Made by a program: the position numbers and the translations under genes. Under the pieces are notes generated by a model that saw only the letters and a list, made by a program, of their open reading frames with translations, had not been told where the DNA came from and ran no database searches. Shown here piece after piece: positions 44,851 through 54,888 of a stretch of DNA of 64,000 nucleotides. Numbering within the stretch: the first letter of the stretch is position 1; every line of letters begins with the position of its first letter. This stretch comes from Pegoplata infirma (taxonomy: Eukaryota > Arthropoda > Insecta > Diptera > Anthomyiidae). The DNA lies in the NCBI GenBank assembly GCA_963921195.1, contig OY992540.1:76745337-76809336 (forward strand). Reading direction: 5' to 3'.

Positions 44851-45519
44851 TAGGGCGTCCCAAAATAAAACCTTTATTCGATTTTCTTGGGTGCTCAAGC
44901 ATAATTTGAAAGCTTATAGGGCAAAGTATTTTTGAGATTTTTTTCAGATTTTTCGGAAAAGTTTTTAAGGTCGCGCAAATCGATTTTTTGCTGAAAATCG
45001 GCTTTGCCGACCGTTTTATTAACTTTCTTTATAAAATCGTCAATAGCCACGAGTTTCTTCACTACTGAGGTAATATTTTTAAAGAAAAATGTCCAAACTT
45101 TATTTTTGTGTGCATAAACTATAAGTTTTGGCAACTCTTTTGCTCATTTGGGTACCCTACATTAGATTTTTTCGTAAATTTTTCATAAATTTTGAAAATA
45201 ACGCTTTGTAACTTTTAAAATTTCTATGAAAGTTAAAAAAAGTAATAATGCACTTTGAAAGATAAATTAATTCTCTATAATTTAGCAACAATAAATTTTG
45301 AATTTGCTCTTACCGTTCCAGAGTAATACCATTTTAAAGATTTCTATCCATTGTACAAAACTAATAGTAAAATAATAAACTTCTTATAAAGACCCGAAAA
45401 ATTCGAGTTTTGGTCAGTAACAGAAATGTGAGAAGGATGATCCTTAAGATTTTTTGATGCTGAACACAAAACTGCTTTTAGCAACTCCCTAACAAGTCAC
45501 GTTTGGTGGTAATTTAGGG

Positions 45520-46578
45520 CTGTATAAGACACGATGGAGTCAAAAATAAAAGAGATAGTCTACTGATGTTAGGCACGAATATGGCTTATGGTCATAGGAA
45601 GGTTATCTTCACAAATGGGAAAAATCGGTCAAAGGGGAAAAAAGTTGCCCCTTGAAGAATCAACAAATAACGTATTTTTATACCCTCCAACTACAGTATG
45701 GGGGTATACTCACTTTGTCATTCCGTGTGTAACGCATCGAAATATCGGTCGGGGACCCCATAAAGTATATATATTATTGATCAGTGATCGATTCTAAGAC
45801 ATTCTAGCGATGTCCGTCCGTCCGTCCGTCCGTCTGTCCGTCCGTCCGTCCGTCTGTAGTTAACACGATGCAGTCCAAAATAAAAGAGCTAGACACCTCA
45901 AGTTTGGCATAAATATGTCTAATGGTCCTAGGCAGGTTAAGTTCGGAAATGGGCCAAATCGGACCAGGGGAAAAAAAGTTCCCCCTTGAAGAACTAAACC
46001 AACCGCTTAAAAATGCTAATTTTTTTGACGTTTTTTTGTATTTTTGTGAACCAAATGAGACATTTTTATGTTCGTAGAAGTCACCGACCACTCCCCCTAC
46101 CTTGCCCCCCCCCCCCTCCCTCAAACAACGCCCCTGTCAAATTTCTTATTTTTTTATTTTTTTACATGTTGGAGGGTATAATAGATTCGGCACAGCCGAA
46201 TTTAACACTATCACTTGTTTTACATTATATTTTGTATTTTTGTTAAAAAAATAAAACTTTTTTGTAAAAGAAGATGTATAAAGTCATGTATCTGCGCCTA
46301 GGAAATAAGAAAATGCTTATTTTCGGCTCGCCCCAATTTGTGGGCTCGGATTTATTCAAATAAGGATAAAAATTTGATTACTTCAGTGGAAAAAGCACAA
46401 TGAATGTATTGGTAATATTTATCGCGAGGGGAAAGGTCTCCCCTTAAGGCCGCCGCTTGGGACCACCACGACGGCCTTGTCAAAAAACATTTTTATATAT
46501 ATTTTTTTATTTTTTTTACATATTGCAGGGCATACAATATTCTGCACAACCGAATTTAACACTTTTGTTTGTTATTTT
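45520..46578 (+). mobile_element. Old A-family Helitron-like copy, split by a younger one
   Basis: GACACGATGGAGTCAAAAATAAAAGAG and TTCACAAATGGGAAAAATCGG precede the insertion. AAATTTGATTACTTCAGTGG, TTGCAGGGCATACAATATTC, and TGCACAACCGAATTTAACAC follow it. Worn relative to the inner copy. Confidence 0.65.
45676..46218 (+). mobile_element. Young A-family Helitron-like copy
   Basis: The 5' end is TTTATACCCTCCAACTACAG. GTCCGTCCGTCCGTCTGTCC runs lie at 45812-45856. The 3' hairpin GATTCGGCACAGCCGAATTT is followed by AACACTATCACTTGT. Termini are crisp; it sits inside the older A copy. Confidence 0.8.
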
Positions 46579-47236
46579 TGAAAGCTGCATCTCATAGTCC
46601 CGGTATTCAGCTTTTAGACCCATCATATATAGCCTATTTACAAGTTTTTACCCTAAGATATTAAATAGTGGAAGACAATATCTTTTTTAAATTCAATATT
46701 TTATTTTATTATTAGTTTTATACAATGGGTTGAAAGCTTTAAAATAGTATTACTTTGGAACGGTAAGAGCGAATTCAAAAATTATTGTTGCTAAATTATA
46801 GAGAATTAATTTATCTTTCAAACTCCATTATTACTTTTTTTGACTTTCATAGAAATTTTAAAAGTTACAAAGCGTTATTTTCAAAATTTATGAAAAATTT
46901 ACGAAAAAATCTAATGTAGGGTACCCAAATGAGCAAAAGAGTTGCCAAAACTTATAGTTTACATATAGTTTATAGTGCACACAAAAATAAAGTTTGGACA
47001 TTTTTCTTTAAAAATGTTACCTCAGTAGTTAAGAAACTCGTGGCTATTGACGATTTTATAAAGAAAGTTAGTAAAACGGTCGGCAAAGCCGATTTTCAGC
47101 AAAAAATCGATTTGCGCGACCTTATAACCTTTTCCGAAAAATCTGAAAAAAATCTCAGAAATACTTTACCCTATAAGCTTTCAAATTATGCTTGAGCCCG
47201 GACAACTTTTTTTTTTTGGGACACCCTAATACACAA

Positions 47237-47590
47237 TCGCTTCGTCTTCAGCACCAATATATTTCTGCCTTACAGTAGTGCATCTAGTATGCACTACCGT
47301 AAGGCAGAGAGAAAAAACTATGAATTATTCGAAAAAGTTTCGACTACACACTATTCAGACATTAAAACTGTAGCATTATTTATGTGCTTACGAGGAGCAT
47401 TTCCATCATACAAACTTCTCAGACATGAAGATCACGAAAAGAAAAACTGTAGAAGCAGTTTGATCCATTTGTCCATTTGATCTCTACTTTCAGACGTATA
47501 TCATCCGGTTCATGTTTAATATTGGCTGTCGGACGGTGTAACAGAAACTAGAGTCTTACGTTGTCAGCCACTCTAACCTAACCAAACATT
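47237..47590. repeat. Retrotransposon 3' debris and a hairpin
   Basis: GTCAGCCACTCTAACCTAACC near 47560-47580 looks like another retrotransposon 3' tail. A near-perfect 19-bp-stem hairpin lies at 47270-47312. The 63-residue plus frame at 47289-47480 has no recognisable motif. Confidence 0.45.
47270..47312. repeat. Near-perfect hairpin, 19-bp stem, 5-base loop
   Basis: CTGCCTTACAGTAGTGCAT and ATGCACTACCGTAAGGCAG are complementary except one position, around CTAGT. The mismatch would be a G-U pair in RNA from the minus strand. Confidence 0.75.
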
Positions 47591-48847
47591 TATTGTGTTT
47601 TCTGTTAGTACTGATCGAGCACAGTCTCTAATTCTATTTGTTATATAGGTTCAAGTTGAAAAATGTAGAAGTAAATTTACAAACATTTTTCATACGAAAC
47701 GGTTTTTCTATGTACTACCTAAAAGAAAGTCCTCTTCAAATAATTTTGTCCCTACTACACACATGTGACAATTTTTAAACGTCCGTCCGTCGGTTTTTCT
47801 GGCTGTCATCATTTAATCTTTACGATAGTTTTATGTTTTCCATTTATGCCAATGATGATGTTGAAGACAACAGACTACTACTACTACTTGGATAAGTAGA
47901 TAAATATGATGAAAGTGTTAAACGAGTTAAAACATTTAAACCGCTACACAGCCAACAACAACTAAAAAAAAACAAGTTATGAGTTAAAATGTAAAATGCT
48001 ACTGTTTTCCCAAAATAAGATACCCATAATCAGATAGAGGAGACGCAAAGCTAAAACGAAATCACAACACCATAGAATGGTTCTTTTTCTTCACTTAAAG
48101 ACCGTTTAATGACCTTTTTTGTAGTTTGGGCCGCTTAAATCTTGTTTTGGTTTTCTTTCATTGGTTTCAATTTAGTTATGAACTTGTTAGTGGGTTACAA
48201 CTCCTAAGTGTTGTTTGCTGAACGAAATTAAATTTTTATATGTGTAATTTTATTAGGGTGCCCATTTATGATGTGTTTGGTGAAGCCAAAATAAGAGGTT
48301 TATTTTTAAAATTCAAAGACTCTATTTGAATGAAGTTCGTTGGAATATTTAAACTTTAAATTCGAAAAAGTTGATTTCCTGGTGGTTTGTGGAATAAACT
48401 CAACGCAGAAGTCTTCCCAGTTAGCTGAAATTCAGAAAAATTCAAACTTAATGTTCTCAAGCACTACTACCTCCTTACTTTTCCTTATAACCTCTTTTCC
48501 TAATGCCAACACCATGCATTGGTAGCCCAGTTGGAAAATGTGTCACTGAGGAAATTTACACAGTGATTCCTTGAGGAAATGTCTTCAGGTTCTGAAAAAT
48601 CATAGGTAATCCTTGATGACATGTCTTAACATTGTCAGCACTTAATGTTTGTTTTAAGAGTGTGGACAATTCCTCTAAGACGTCGAAAGAAAATGTCCTC
48701 AGAATAGCAGTATGTTAAAGAAGAATTTTAAATCTGGGCAACTCTTCAATTTCCAAGAAAAATATGGCAATATTATCGATTTATTCAAAATAAAATCAAA
48801 ATCTAACAAGTAGCATAAAAGTAATAAATAGACAAACAATTTCCAAA
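47591..48847. other. Unique-looking DNA, no gene supported
   Basis: Some words of the downstream SINE recur near 48550-48715 (GAGGAAATGTCTTCAGG, GATGACATGTCTTAAC), perhaps an older related repeat. No coding frame was recognised. Confidence 0.4.
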
Positions 48848-49240
48848 ACAAAGTTTGGAAGAAGTAGTTAGGTGTGGGACTAATAAACTGGAGGTTCCAG
48901 GTTCAAATCCAATTGGGACTTAAAAAAGTGAAAAGTTTCTTCTTAATATGAGAAAGATAATTTATAAAGGAAAATGGATAAAGGTAAAAACAAAAGGAAA
49001 TACAAAATTTGTGTGTATTTTCGCATGGCCTACATCAGACATTTCCCCAAAGATGTCTTAGGTGACATGTCCCCAGAAAGTAAGCATGCCCTGACTACTG
49101 CTGACTTTGAGTGAGGACATTTTGAAAATTTATATGAAACTGTCCACAACTCGGTACATAGAGATGTCTTGTGGATGTCAGCAGTGACTGTGACATGTCA
49201 CCGCGCCATCACTGAGGATGGCTCAGGAACGTTGCCAACT
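48848..49240 (+). repeat. tRNA-derived SINE-like repeat, uninterrupted copy
   Basis: Box A-like TAGTTAGGTGTGG (48864-48876) and a perfect box B GGTTCAAATCC (48900-48910) head an about 390-bp unit. The body contains CATTTCCCCAAAGATGTC, GTGACATGTCCCCAG and GCATGCCCTGAC, collinear with 438-1810 after its insert is removed. No true tRNA cloverleaf forms. The exact 3' end is unclear; an A-rich run follows at 49256. Confidence 0.65.
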
Positions 49241-49325
49241 GAGAGAGGGTCTTTGTAAAAAAAAATAATGATGCACTTTATTTGACTTTTTCCAGCACTC
49301 TCACGCGTCAGAGAGGATTGTTAAG

Positions 49326-49565
49326 GAGGTCACACGTTTAGAGATTTGGAAGAAATTTTCGGACTTGGAATAATAAGGCTTCTATCGATTTCTAAGAAAG
49401 CGTGGACACCATCTTCTCAAACTAAGGCTGACCTGAATAACGTTAAGGATCTTAGCTTGTACATGCGGTTCCTATAGTCGGAAGAAATCTCTGGACTTGG
49501 AATAAGGAGTCTTCGGACGTTTGCTGAGAAACCGTGAGCACCAACTCTTCAGACTGACAAACGGT
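49326..49565. repeat. Tandem duplication, period about 130 bp
   Basis: GGAAGAAATTTTCGGACTTGG, then AATAATAAGGCTTC and ACCATCTTCTCAAACTAAGGC recur as GGAAGAAATCTCTGGACTTGG, AATAAGGAGTCTTC and ACCAACTCTTCAGACTGAC. The units differ by many substitutions. Confidence 0.6.
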
Positions 49566-49599
49566 TTATCGTTAATAACTAGTTACCTTCTTAGATTAG

Positions 49600-50150
49600 A
49601 TTAAAGACCTATGCACTGCAACCAGAATGATCTTTTGTGCTGCCTGAAAGGGGGTGTCCTAAGTATTTAGGCTTTTAATAAAGCCGAAAATCCTATTTGG
49701 TAAGGAGTTTCGTAAGTCAGTTGGAGATAACAAGTGTCCCCCCATATGCCGACGCCTTCTACCAGTCAGTCTTGGTCATGTACAAAGAATATGTTATGCT
49801 GTCTCCTCCTCTATCTCACAGAATCTCCACGTGTCCGTGTCAGATAGATTTCTTTTTCTAAGGTGGTAGCGTAAGTTGCAATGCCCAGTTAGGTAGTGTG
49901 TTAGAATCCTTTCGGTCCAAGGATAGTAGTGGAAGACCAAAGAATAATTCCTGACCGATGAATGGTCTACTTGTACCACGGTTTGACAGACAGTCAGCAT
50001 GTTCGTTCCCCGTATGACCCTCGTGACCCGCAATCCATACCATGGTCAGGCGGTTGTCCCGTCCCAGTCTGTCAAAACAGTTCACTAGTAACCTTAAAAA
50101 TATCAGCTTGTCCACACGGTGTCTTTATTCAGACAGGTAAACTTTGGTTA
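49600..50150 (-). pseudogene. RNase H-type non-LTR C-terminal fragment (N3a)
   Basis: The minus strand encodes NRLTMVWIAGHEGHTGNEHA (RNase H His motif with the following Asn-Glu, about 49983-50045), GTSRPFIGQELFFG, then in a shifted frame CNLRYHLRKRNLSDTDTWRF and EIEEETA, the start of the Cys/His tail. The reading frame breaks between the two. The upstream catalytic acids are not present before 50150. Confidence 0.65.
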
Positions 50151-50159
50151 GGTTAGTGA

Positions 50160-51090
50160 GGATGACCCCAATCCCAAAAACAAAAAGTTTTGCGAATGAC
50201 ATCCATAGAGACCAAGGTTTGCGACTCCTGCTATTGTTTTTTCTTTCTTCTCTCCATTCAATTTTGTGTTATCCCCAAAACGCATTTCTACGTTTCCCAC
50301 TTCGACACTTTTATGAATGACATTAGTAGTCAAGGGTTTATACCACGTAAATCTCCTCAGAGATAATGCAGGGCATTCACATAAGAAATGGATGCTGTTT
50401 TCGACCGATTCATTGCACCATCTGCAAGTGTAGTTGACATTATCCCGATTCTTAAAATGTGTTTTCGAGTTTCTTATGACCTCTGATAAGGTTTACAACC
50501 GTGCATAGTTGTCTTTTGTACATATCCAGAAGAATTTTGTTGTTACCTCTAGTTTCTTATGACTTGTGATAACGTTTATTACCGCGCTTAGTTGTCTTTT
50601 GTCCATATCGAGAAGAATTTTGTTGTTACCTTGTGATTTTTGCTGAAAAATAAGGGAGAGTGCTGAAAAAACTTTCTCAACATCGAGCACATGCGTGAAG
50701 ATTGCGCCTGCCTCCACCAGCACATCTGATTTCTCATTTCCTCTAATATCCTTGTGACTAGGTATGCAACACAGTCGTATATTATTCTGCTGCCTGAGAA
50801 CTCGTAGTTTTTTGTGGCATCAGCTGACTGGAGTAGATATTGTTCTTAGCTTACGCCTTTAAAGCCGCATGGCTGTCGATGAAAAAGTTAATATCGCAGT
50901 AGAATATTGGTCTCATTGAGATAAGCTCCGTTGCATTGGCGATAGCTATTCGCCTGGCAAATGCTATAGTTATTCTCCAAGTGATAAGATTCATCAATAC
51001 CTAATTTCGAGCAGTCCACACGACTTTCCGTGCTTGCCTCGGTTTTGAACCATACGTAAAACTTTTATCTAAGAAAAAACAACGTTGTTC
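50160..51090 (-). pseudogene. RNase H-type non-LTR C-terminal fragment (N3b)
   Basis: On the minus strand, from high to low coordinates: a DINFFIDSHAALKA block (RNase H Asp motif, about 50868-50910), a duplicated ILLDMDKRQLSAVINVITSHKKLE segment (about 50470-50630), then CTCRWCNESVENSIHFLCEC PALSLRRFTWYK (Cys-Cys-His-Cys tail, about 50340-50440). Frames change at the duplication and elsewhere. It abuts the N3a fragment, and both may come from one rearranged insertion. Confidence 0.65.
50468..50634 (-). repeat. Tandem duplication of about 83 bp inside N3b
   Basis: AGTTTCTTATGAC, then AGTTGTCTTTTGT, CATATC and AGAAGAATTTTGTTGTTACC occur twice, 83 bases apart. The period is not a multiple of three, so one copy is out of frame. 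Confidence 0.75.
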
Positions 51091-51271
51091 ATCATCCAAT
51101 CATCAAATAAGTTTATTTTCTTTTAGACAATGTTAACAGGAGTCTAATGGTCTGAGTTAAGATTTGTAAAAAATCCACACAGAATCTCAGAATGTTGAGC
51201 TCTTCGATTTCGTAAGCACCTCAGTTGATGCAATCAAGTAAGTGTTATGGTCACTGTCTCCCTTTTGTTAA

Positions 51272-51386
51272 AAGTTCCTTGAATATTTAAGAGAGAAGTC
51301 ATGGTGTGTTGTTTAATCTGGTTTTGTTAAAAGCTCCTTGCATATTCAGGAGAGTAGTCACGGTGTATTGTTTTAACTCTATTGAT
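51272..51386. repeat. Tandem duplication of about 61 bp
   Basis: TTTTGTTAAAAGTTCCTTGAA, GAGAGAAGTCATGGTGTGTTG and its partner TTTTGTTAAAAGCTCCTTGCA, GAGAGTAGTCACGGTGTATTG lie head to tail. Confidence 0.7.
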
Positions 51387-51389
51387 ATC

Positions 51390-52629
51390 TCTACTTCTCC
51401 CTCTGGAAGTGTAACTTCCGTTGAGCAGCCTTTTAGATATGTATGTTGACCAAGGAAGTGATTAAGCGATCCCTATAGTCATTTTCTAGTATAGATAAAT
51501 TTCTTCTACTTCCACAAGACTTCTGTAGTAATAAACTAACAAGACCCTTTGAAATCTCTACTACTTAGTATCTGCCGTAGATTTGCTTAAACACCTATCT
51601 TCTCCTAGCTTCATTAAGATTCTTTAAGTAAAAAAAAACTGAAAACTTTCAGTTCCATCCACCCTAATGTACCTTACATACAACCTGTGATGTTAATGTT
51701 TTAATTTAATTATGACAGTTACCAAGAGATTTTTTTTTTGTTTAAAAACTGCTACTTTGTCTTCTACTTGTATGGCTGCTACTTCTTGCTATCTTCGAGT
51801 CTTAAATTCATTCATGCTCGTACGTACTAGGTGGTCAACTATGGTGGGAATATTGTTTTAAAATTTTGTATTTTTTCCATATTTTTATATTTGTTTCATT
51901 ATTGTTATTTTCTGGGTCATACAGACTCATAAGTTCATTTTGTGTGTTATTTTTTATTAATAAACCAAGTACTATTTTTTTTTTCAACTCTCATATGACA
52001 TTGTTACTAAAGAGGTACTTGCTACTTTATGTCCGAGTTTAATTGCCACCTATGTTGTTTTACTGTATGTATTTTGAAACAACAAACGAAAAAAAAACTA
52101 AAAACATCTTAAACAATCTTGTTTCTTCTTTTATTTTTTATGGGAACACTTAAACGTTAATGTTTTATAGCATCTTAGTTAGGTTTTCTGTAACATTTTA
52201 AACCTGGGAGGTCACTGGACAGGAAAGAAGTACATCAAAACATGTTGTAGTGATGTTTCATTTTATCTTTTAATTATGAAGGTTAGCAAAATATTATTCT
52301 TTTGTAAGCTTGTTTATCATTCAAGCGAAATGTTTCTTTTGTATCGTTTTTAGATTTTTAGAGATAATTAGTTTTTCGTAAAGATTAGCTTGAGTTTTAG
52401 CATCAACAGCAGCTTTTAAGTAAGCGTAGACGAATGGATGCCAATGGGTTAAGCTTCTGTCTAAATAGTATTTTCTTACTCCATACAGCCTCTGTGGAAA
52501 TCATTTGACTAGAGCCTAAGATTAACCTCCATCGCCTTACATAGACTCTGAGTTACGTTGTGATATCATTGGGCTAGAAGAAATTCTTCCTTTCAGCTGT
52601 TGAGCCAACTGGGTGTTTTTATGAAGGAT
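51390..52629. other. Unique-looking DNA, no gene recognised
   Basis: AT-rich with poly-T runs. No family repeat or supportable frame was seen. Confidence 0.4.
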
Positions 52630-53110
52630 AGGTTAGGTTGGATGGGCGTCCACCAGTTTGGCAAATTCACTTGGAGGCCATAAGGCCCATTGTGATTCCC
52701 TTAATTGTCATTTCCCTACTCCCCTCTGATACAAAAGGCTTTTTATTTCTTGAACCACCTCGATTCTCTAAGATATTCTGTTGGAGATGTCAATGAGACA
52801 TCGTTTATGTCTAGGTCCTCGAAAAATATTTGCCCTAAATGCTTAAGGCGGCCTCCCATCAGTCCCGGACATTCACATAACAAGCGCTTCACTGACTTCT
52901 CCTCCTCCACTTCCCCGCAACTTCTACAATAGTCCCAATCAGAGATTCCCATACGCACGGCCATTTCGCCAATTATACAGTTTTTTTTTTCTAAAGTAGC
53001 AACATTCAGGCAGTGCTGCCTTTTAATTACTAATGTAAACGTGATGTTTCTTTCGGGAAGGGAATATAGGAGAAATGAAAGATTTGAAAGAAAGAAGACC
53101 TTCATATGGC
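52630..53110 (-). pseudogene. N2-family non-LTR C-terminus and 3' end
   Basis: The minus strand encodes LVIKRQHCLNVATLEKKNC, IIGEMAVRMGISDWDYCRSC, then GEVEEEKSVKRLLCECPGLM and GGRLKHLGQIFFEDLDINDV. This is the complete CxxC-x-H/R-C tail region, in one frame for about 120 residues (52743-53105). The 3' UTR GGGAATCACAATGGGCC ends with CCTAACCTATCC near 52630. The histidine of the knuckle is replaced (KRLLCEC). It is the least damaged N2 tail here. Confidence 0.75.
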
Positions 53111-53279
53111 AACACTGTAATTGCGCGTGTTGTTAATTTTGAGTACAGTTATTGCATCGCCATCTGTTACTGATCTGGCGAATTATTTTCGAAGCTGTGT
53201 TTAATAGCCATTATTTTATTATTTTACTTCGTTGACGTTTTATTCCCATTTATCAACGAAAGAGGATGCTGCGATTGAT

Positions 53280-53980
53280 ATCAGTTTAAATATAAACTAA
53301 TAAATATCTGACAAAAGAAGTTGTTCTATCTGAGCTGAAAATCGATCCTCGGCTTGCTGGCTAGTAGTCCGACGCGCTAACCACTAACAAGGAAGGTCTT
53401 TCAGAGGGCACCCGCCGATTGTCCTGAAACTTTCATATGGGAATGAGGGAAGAAAACTAAGAGTTACCTGTTTTTTTTTAGCTGCCCATTCTCAAATTTA
53501 GAAAAGGGTTACCACCTTATGAAAATATGAAGTCTTTCGGGAAAATCCGAATAAAATCCGAACTAGCAGGAATTTCGCCAAACGCAAAAACACGGGTCAG
53601 CTTAATTTTAATAGAGAATATTTAATTTGATTTTGGTGGTCCTATGTATGTACCTCTCCATATAAACTAAACCTACGATTTTACATTTTCTTAATAGGAG
53701 CTTAACGAAGCCGAATTTGGAAACGGCCGATACGCCATTGGATTGGCCTTCAAAAAACCTTTTGATCTGTATAAAAAGTTCATATAGTTTCTTCTGAAGA
53801 AATGTGAAAAATCGTAAAAAAAAAAAAACGTTTTTCCCCCTCCCCTTTGGCCCGCCAAATGTGAGATTGGGCAGCTAAGAAAAAACAGGTAACTCTTATT
53901 TTCCTCCCCTCTTTCCCAAGGATAATCGGTGGGTGCCCTATGAAAGACCTTCCTTGTAAGCCACAGCACCCTGCATGTAG
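53280..53980 (-). repeat. tRNA-derived SINE-like sequence, split by a foldback
   Basis: The minus strand reads GGGTGCTGTGGCTTA | GTGGTTAGCGCGTCGGACT, where the bar marks the 569-bp insertion, then GAGGATCGATTTTC. TGGCTTAGTGG and GATCGATTTTC resemble tRNA boxes A and B. The 3' side (to 53280) is AT-rich without tRNA resemblance. It is too worn for a functional tRNA. Confidence 0.5.
53388..53956. mobile_element. CAAGGAAGG-family element, intact 569-bp reference, target TAA
   Basis: CAAGGAAGGTCTTTCAGAGG and CATAGGGCACCCACCG complements end at CCTTCCTTG, flanked by TAA on both sides (53385-53387, 53957-53959). Removing it restores the tRNA-like CACTAAGCCAC. The arms include CGGTGGGTGCCC, AACAGGTAACTCTT and GGGCAGCTAA. 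It serves as the ruler for the 7.4-kb expanded copy and for 34281-34869. Three-base TTA/TAA duplication is typical of PIF/Harbinger. Confidence 0.9.
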
Positions 53981-54740
53981 TCAATGATATCCACCTATCC
54001 TCATCCTTTTCTCAAATATCCTATCAATTTCTTTCATCAATTCCACTATAGGAACCGAGATGTCAGATTCTAAATGTTCCACCATCGATTCCGAGCCGTT
54101 TCTCAAACCTTCATCAGTGAATTCGTTTCCAGCGACCCAACTATGTCCAGAGAGCCATATTAGCTTGACTGTGTGTTGACTGATTCGAAGAAGGGATCGT
54201 ATACAATTCTTAACGATTCCTGATTTTACAGTGCTTGATTCTAAGGGCTTTGGAGCTGCGAGACTATCTACGAAAATGTTAATGGCGCAAGGACGATGGT
54301 CCCTTGTCATAATCATCTGCTTGGCTTTATCAATTGCAAGTACCTCAGTCTGGAAAACACTACACTTATCCGGAAGTCTCAATGAGGCCCCTATTTCGAG
54401 GCATTCAGAGTACACTCCCGAACCCGTACTTATCTCCATTTTCGATCCATCCGTAAAGTTTAAGTTCGCATTTTCAGAGTTTTCCACCCAGTCTTCCCTA
54501 GTCGGTATTTGAACTTTGAAGGTTCTGTCAAAGTTCGTCTGTGGTGAGATATAGTCGGTTCTCTGTCCCAGTTCCGTCCCACACACCGTACTTAATATGG
54601 TAGAGTGTTTCCACCGTTGCTTAGCATTTGCGACTCTCTTAACCTGAGAGCCGATTTTAATGCTGTGCTCTTGACAAAAATATCTACAGGCTAAGTGTTT
54701 AGTATCACTTCCAAGCCGGCCTTTCAGTTTATGAAGCTTT
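53981..54740 (-). pseudogene. RNase H domain of another non-LTR retrotransposon
   Basis: A 201-residue minus-strand frame (53981-54586) keeps the whole RNase H fold signature in order: LNFTDGSKMEISTGSGVY (first Asp), SVFQTEVLAIDKA (Glu), INIFVDSLAAPKPL (second Asp) and VKLIWLSGHSWVAGNEF (His). The domain removes the RNA strand of the RNA/DNA hybrid in the I/R1/LOA-like groups. It is the longest intact enzyme domain in the window. The preceding RT thumb (to about 54740) is broken, and the Cys tail is missing, replaced by the SINE boundary near 53980. Confidence 0.8.
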
Positions 54741-54807
54741 TTAGATGTGCTATTTTAAAAATTTGAGAGATCTAATGTTGTATTTATTCGACCTTTAAAT
54801 TTGTAAT

Positions 54808-54850
54808 GTAAATGAAATAATTGAGCTCGAGCTCAATTAATTCATTTACA
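54808..54850. repeat. 43-bp near-perfect palindrome
   Basis: GTAAATGAAATAATTGAGCT meets CGAGCTCAATTAATTCATTTAC around GAGCTCGAGCTC. Flanking copies of AATTTGAGAGATC lie at about 54760 and 54856 in the same direction. Confidence 0.7.
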
Positions 54851-54888
54851 TTAATTTGAGAGATCGGTAAGATCTTTCTGTATGAATC

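Larger units (their letters stand above)
44851..47228. mobile_element. 2.4-kb hAT-like foldback, TIR TAGGGCGTCCC, target ATACACAA
   Basis: TAGGGCGTCCCAAAATAAAA and TTTTTTGGGACACCCTA are flanked by a perfect ATACACAA duplication (44843-44850, 47229-47236). The arms of about 530 bp (44851-45388, 46686-47228) pair closely. Both encode nearly the same 79-88-residue frame (minus 44895-45134, plus 46929-47195, shared core NKVWTFFFKN and KKLVAIDDFIKKV) simply because they are complements. Two Helitron-like copies fill the loop. Confidence 0.85.

Noticed and set aside
48864..48920. A functional tRNA gene
   Set aside because: Boxes A and B are present but no acceptor stem or anticodon arm folds, and a unique body follows, fitting a SINE.
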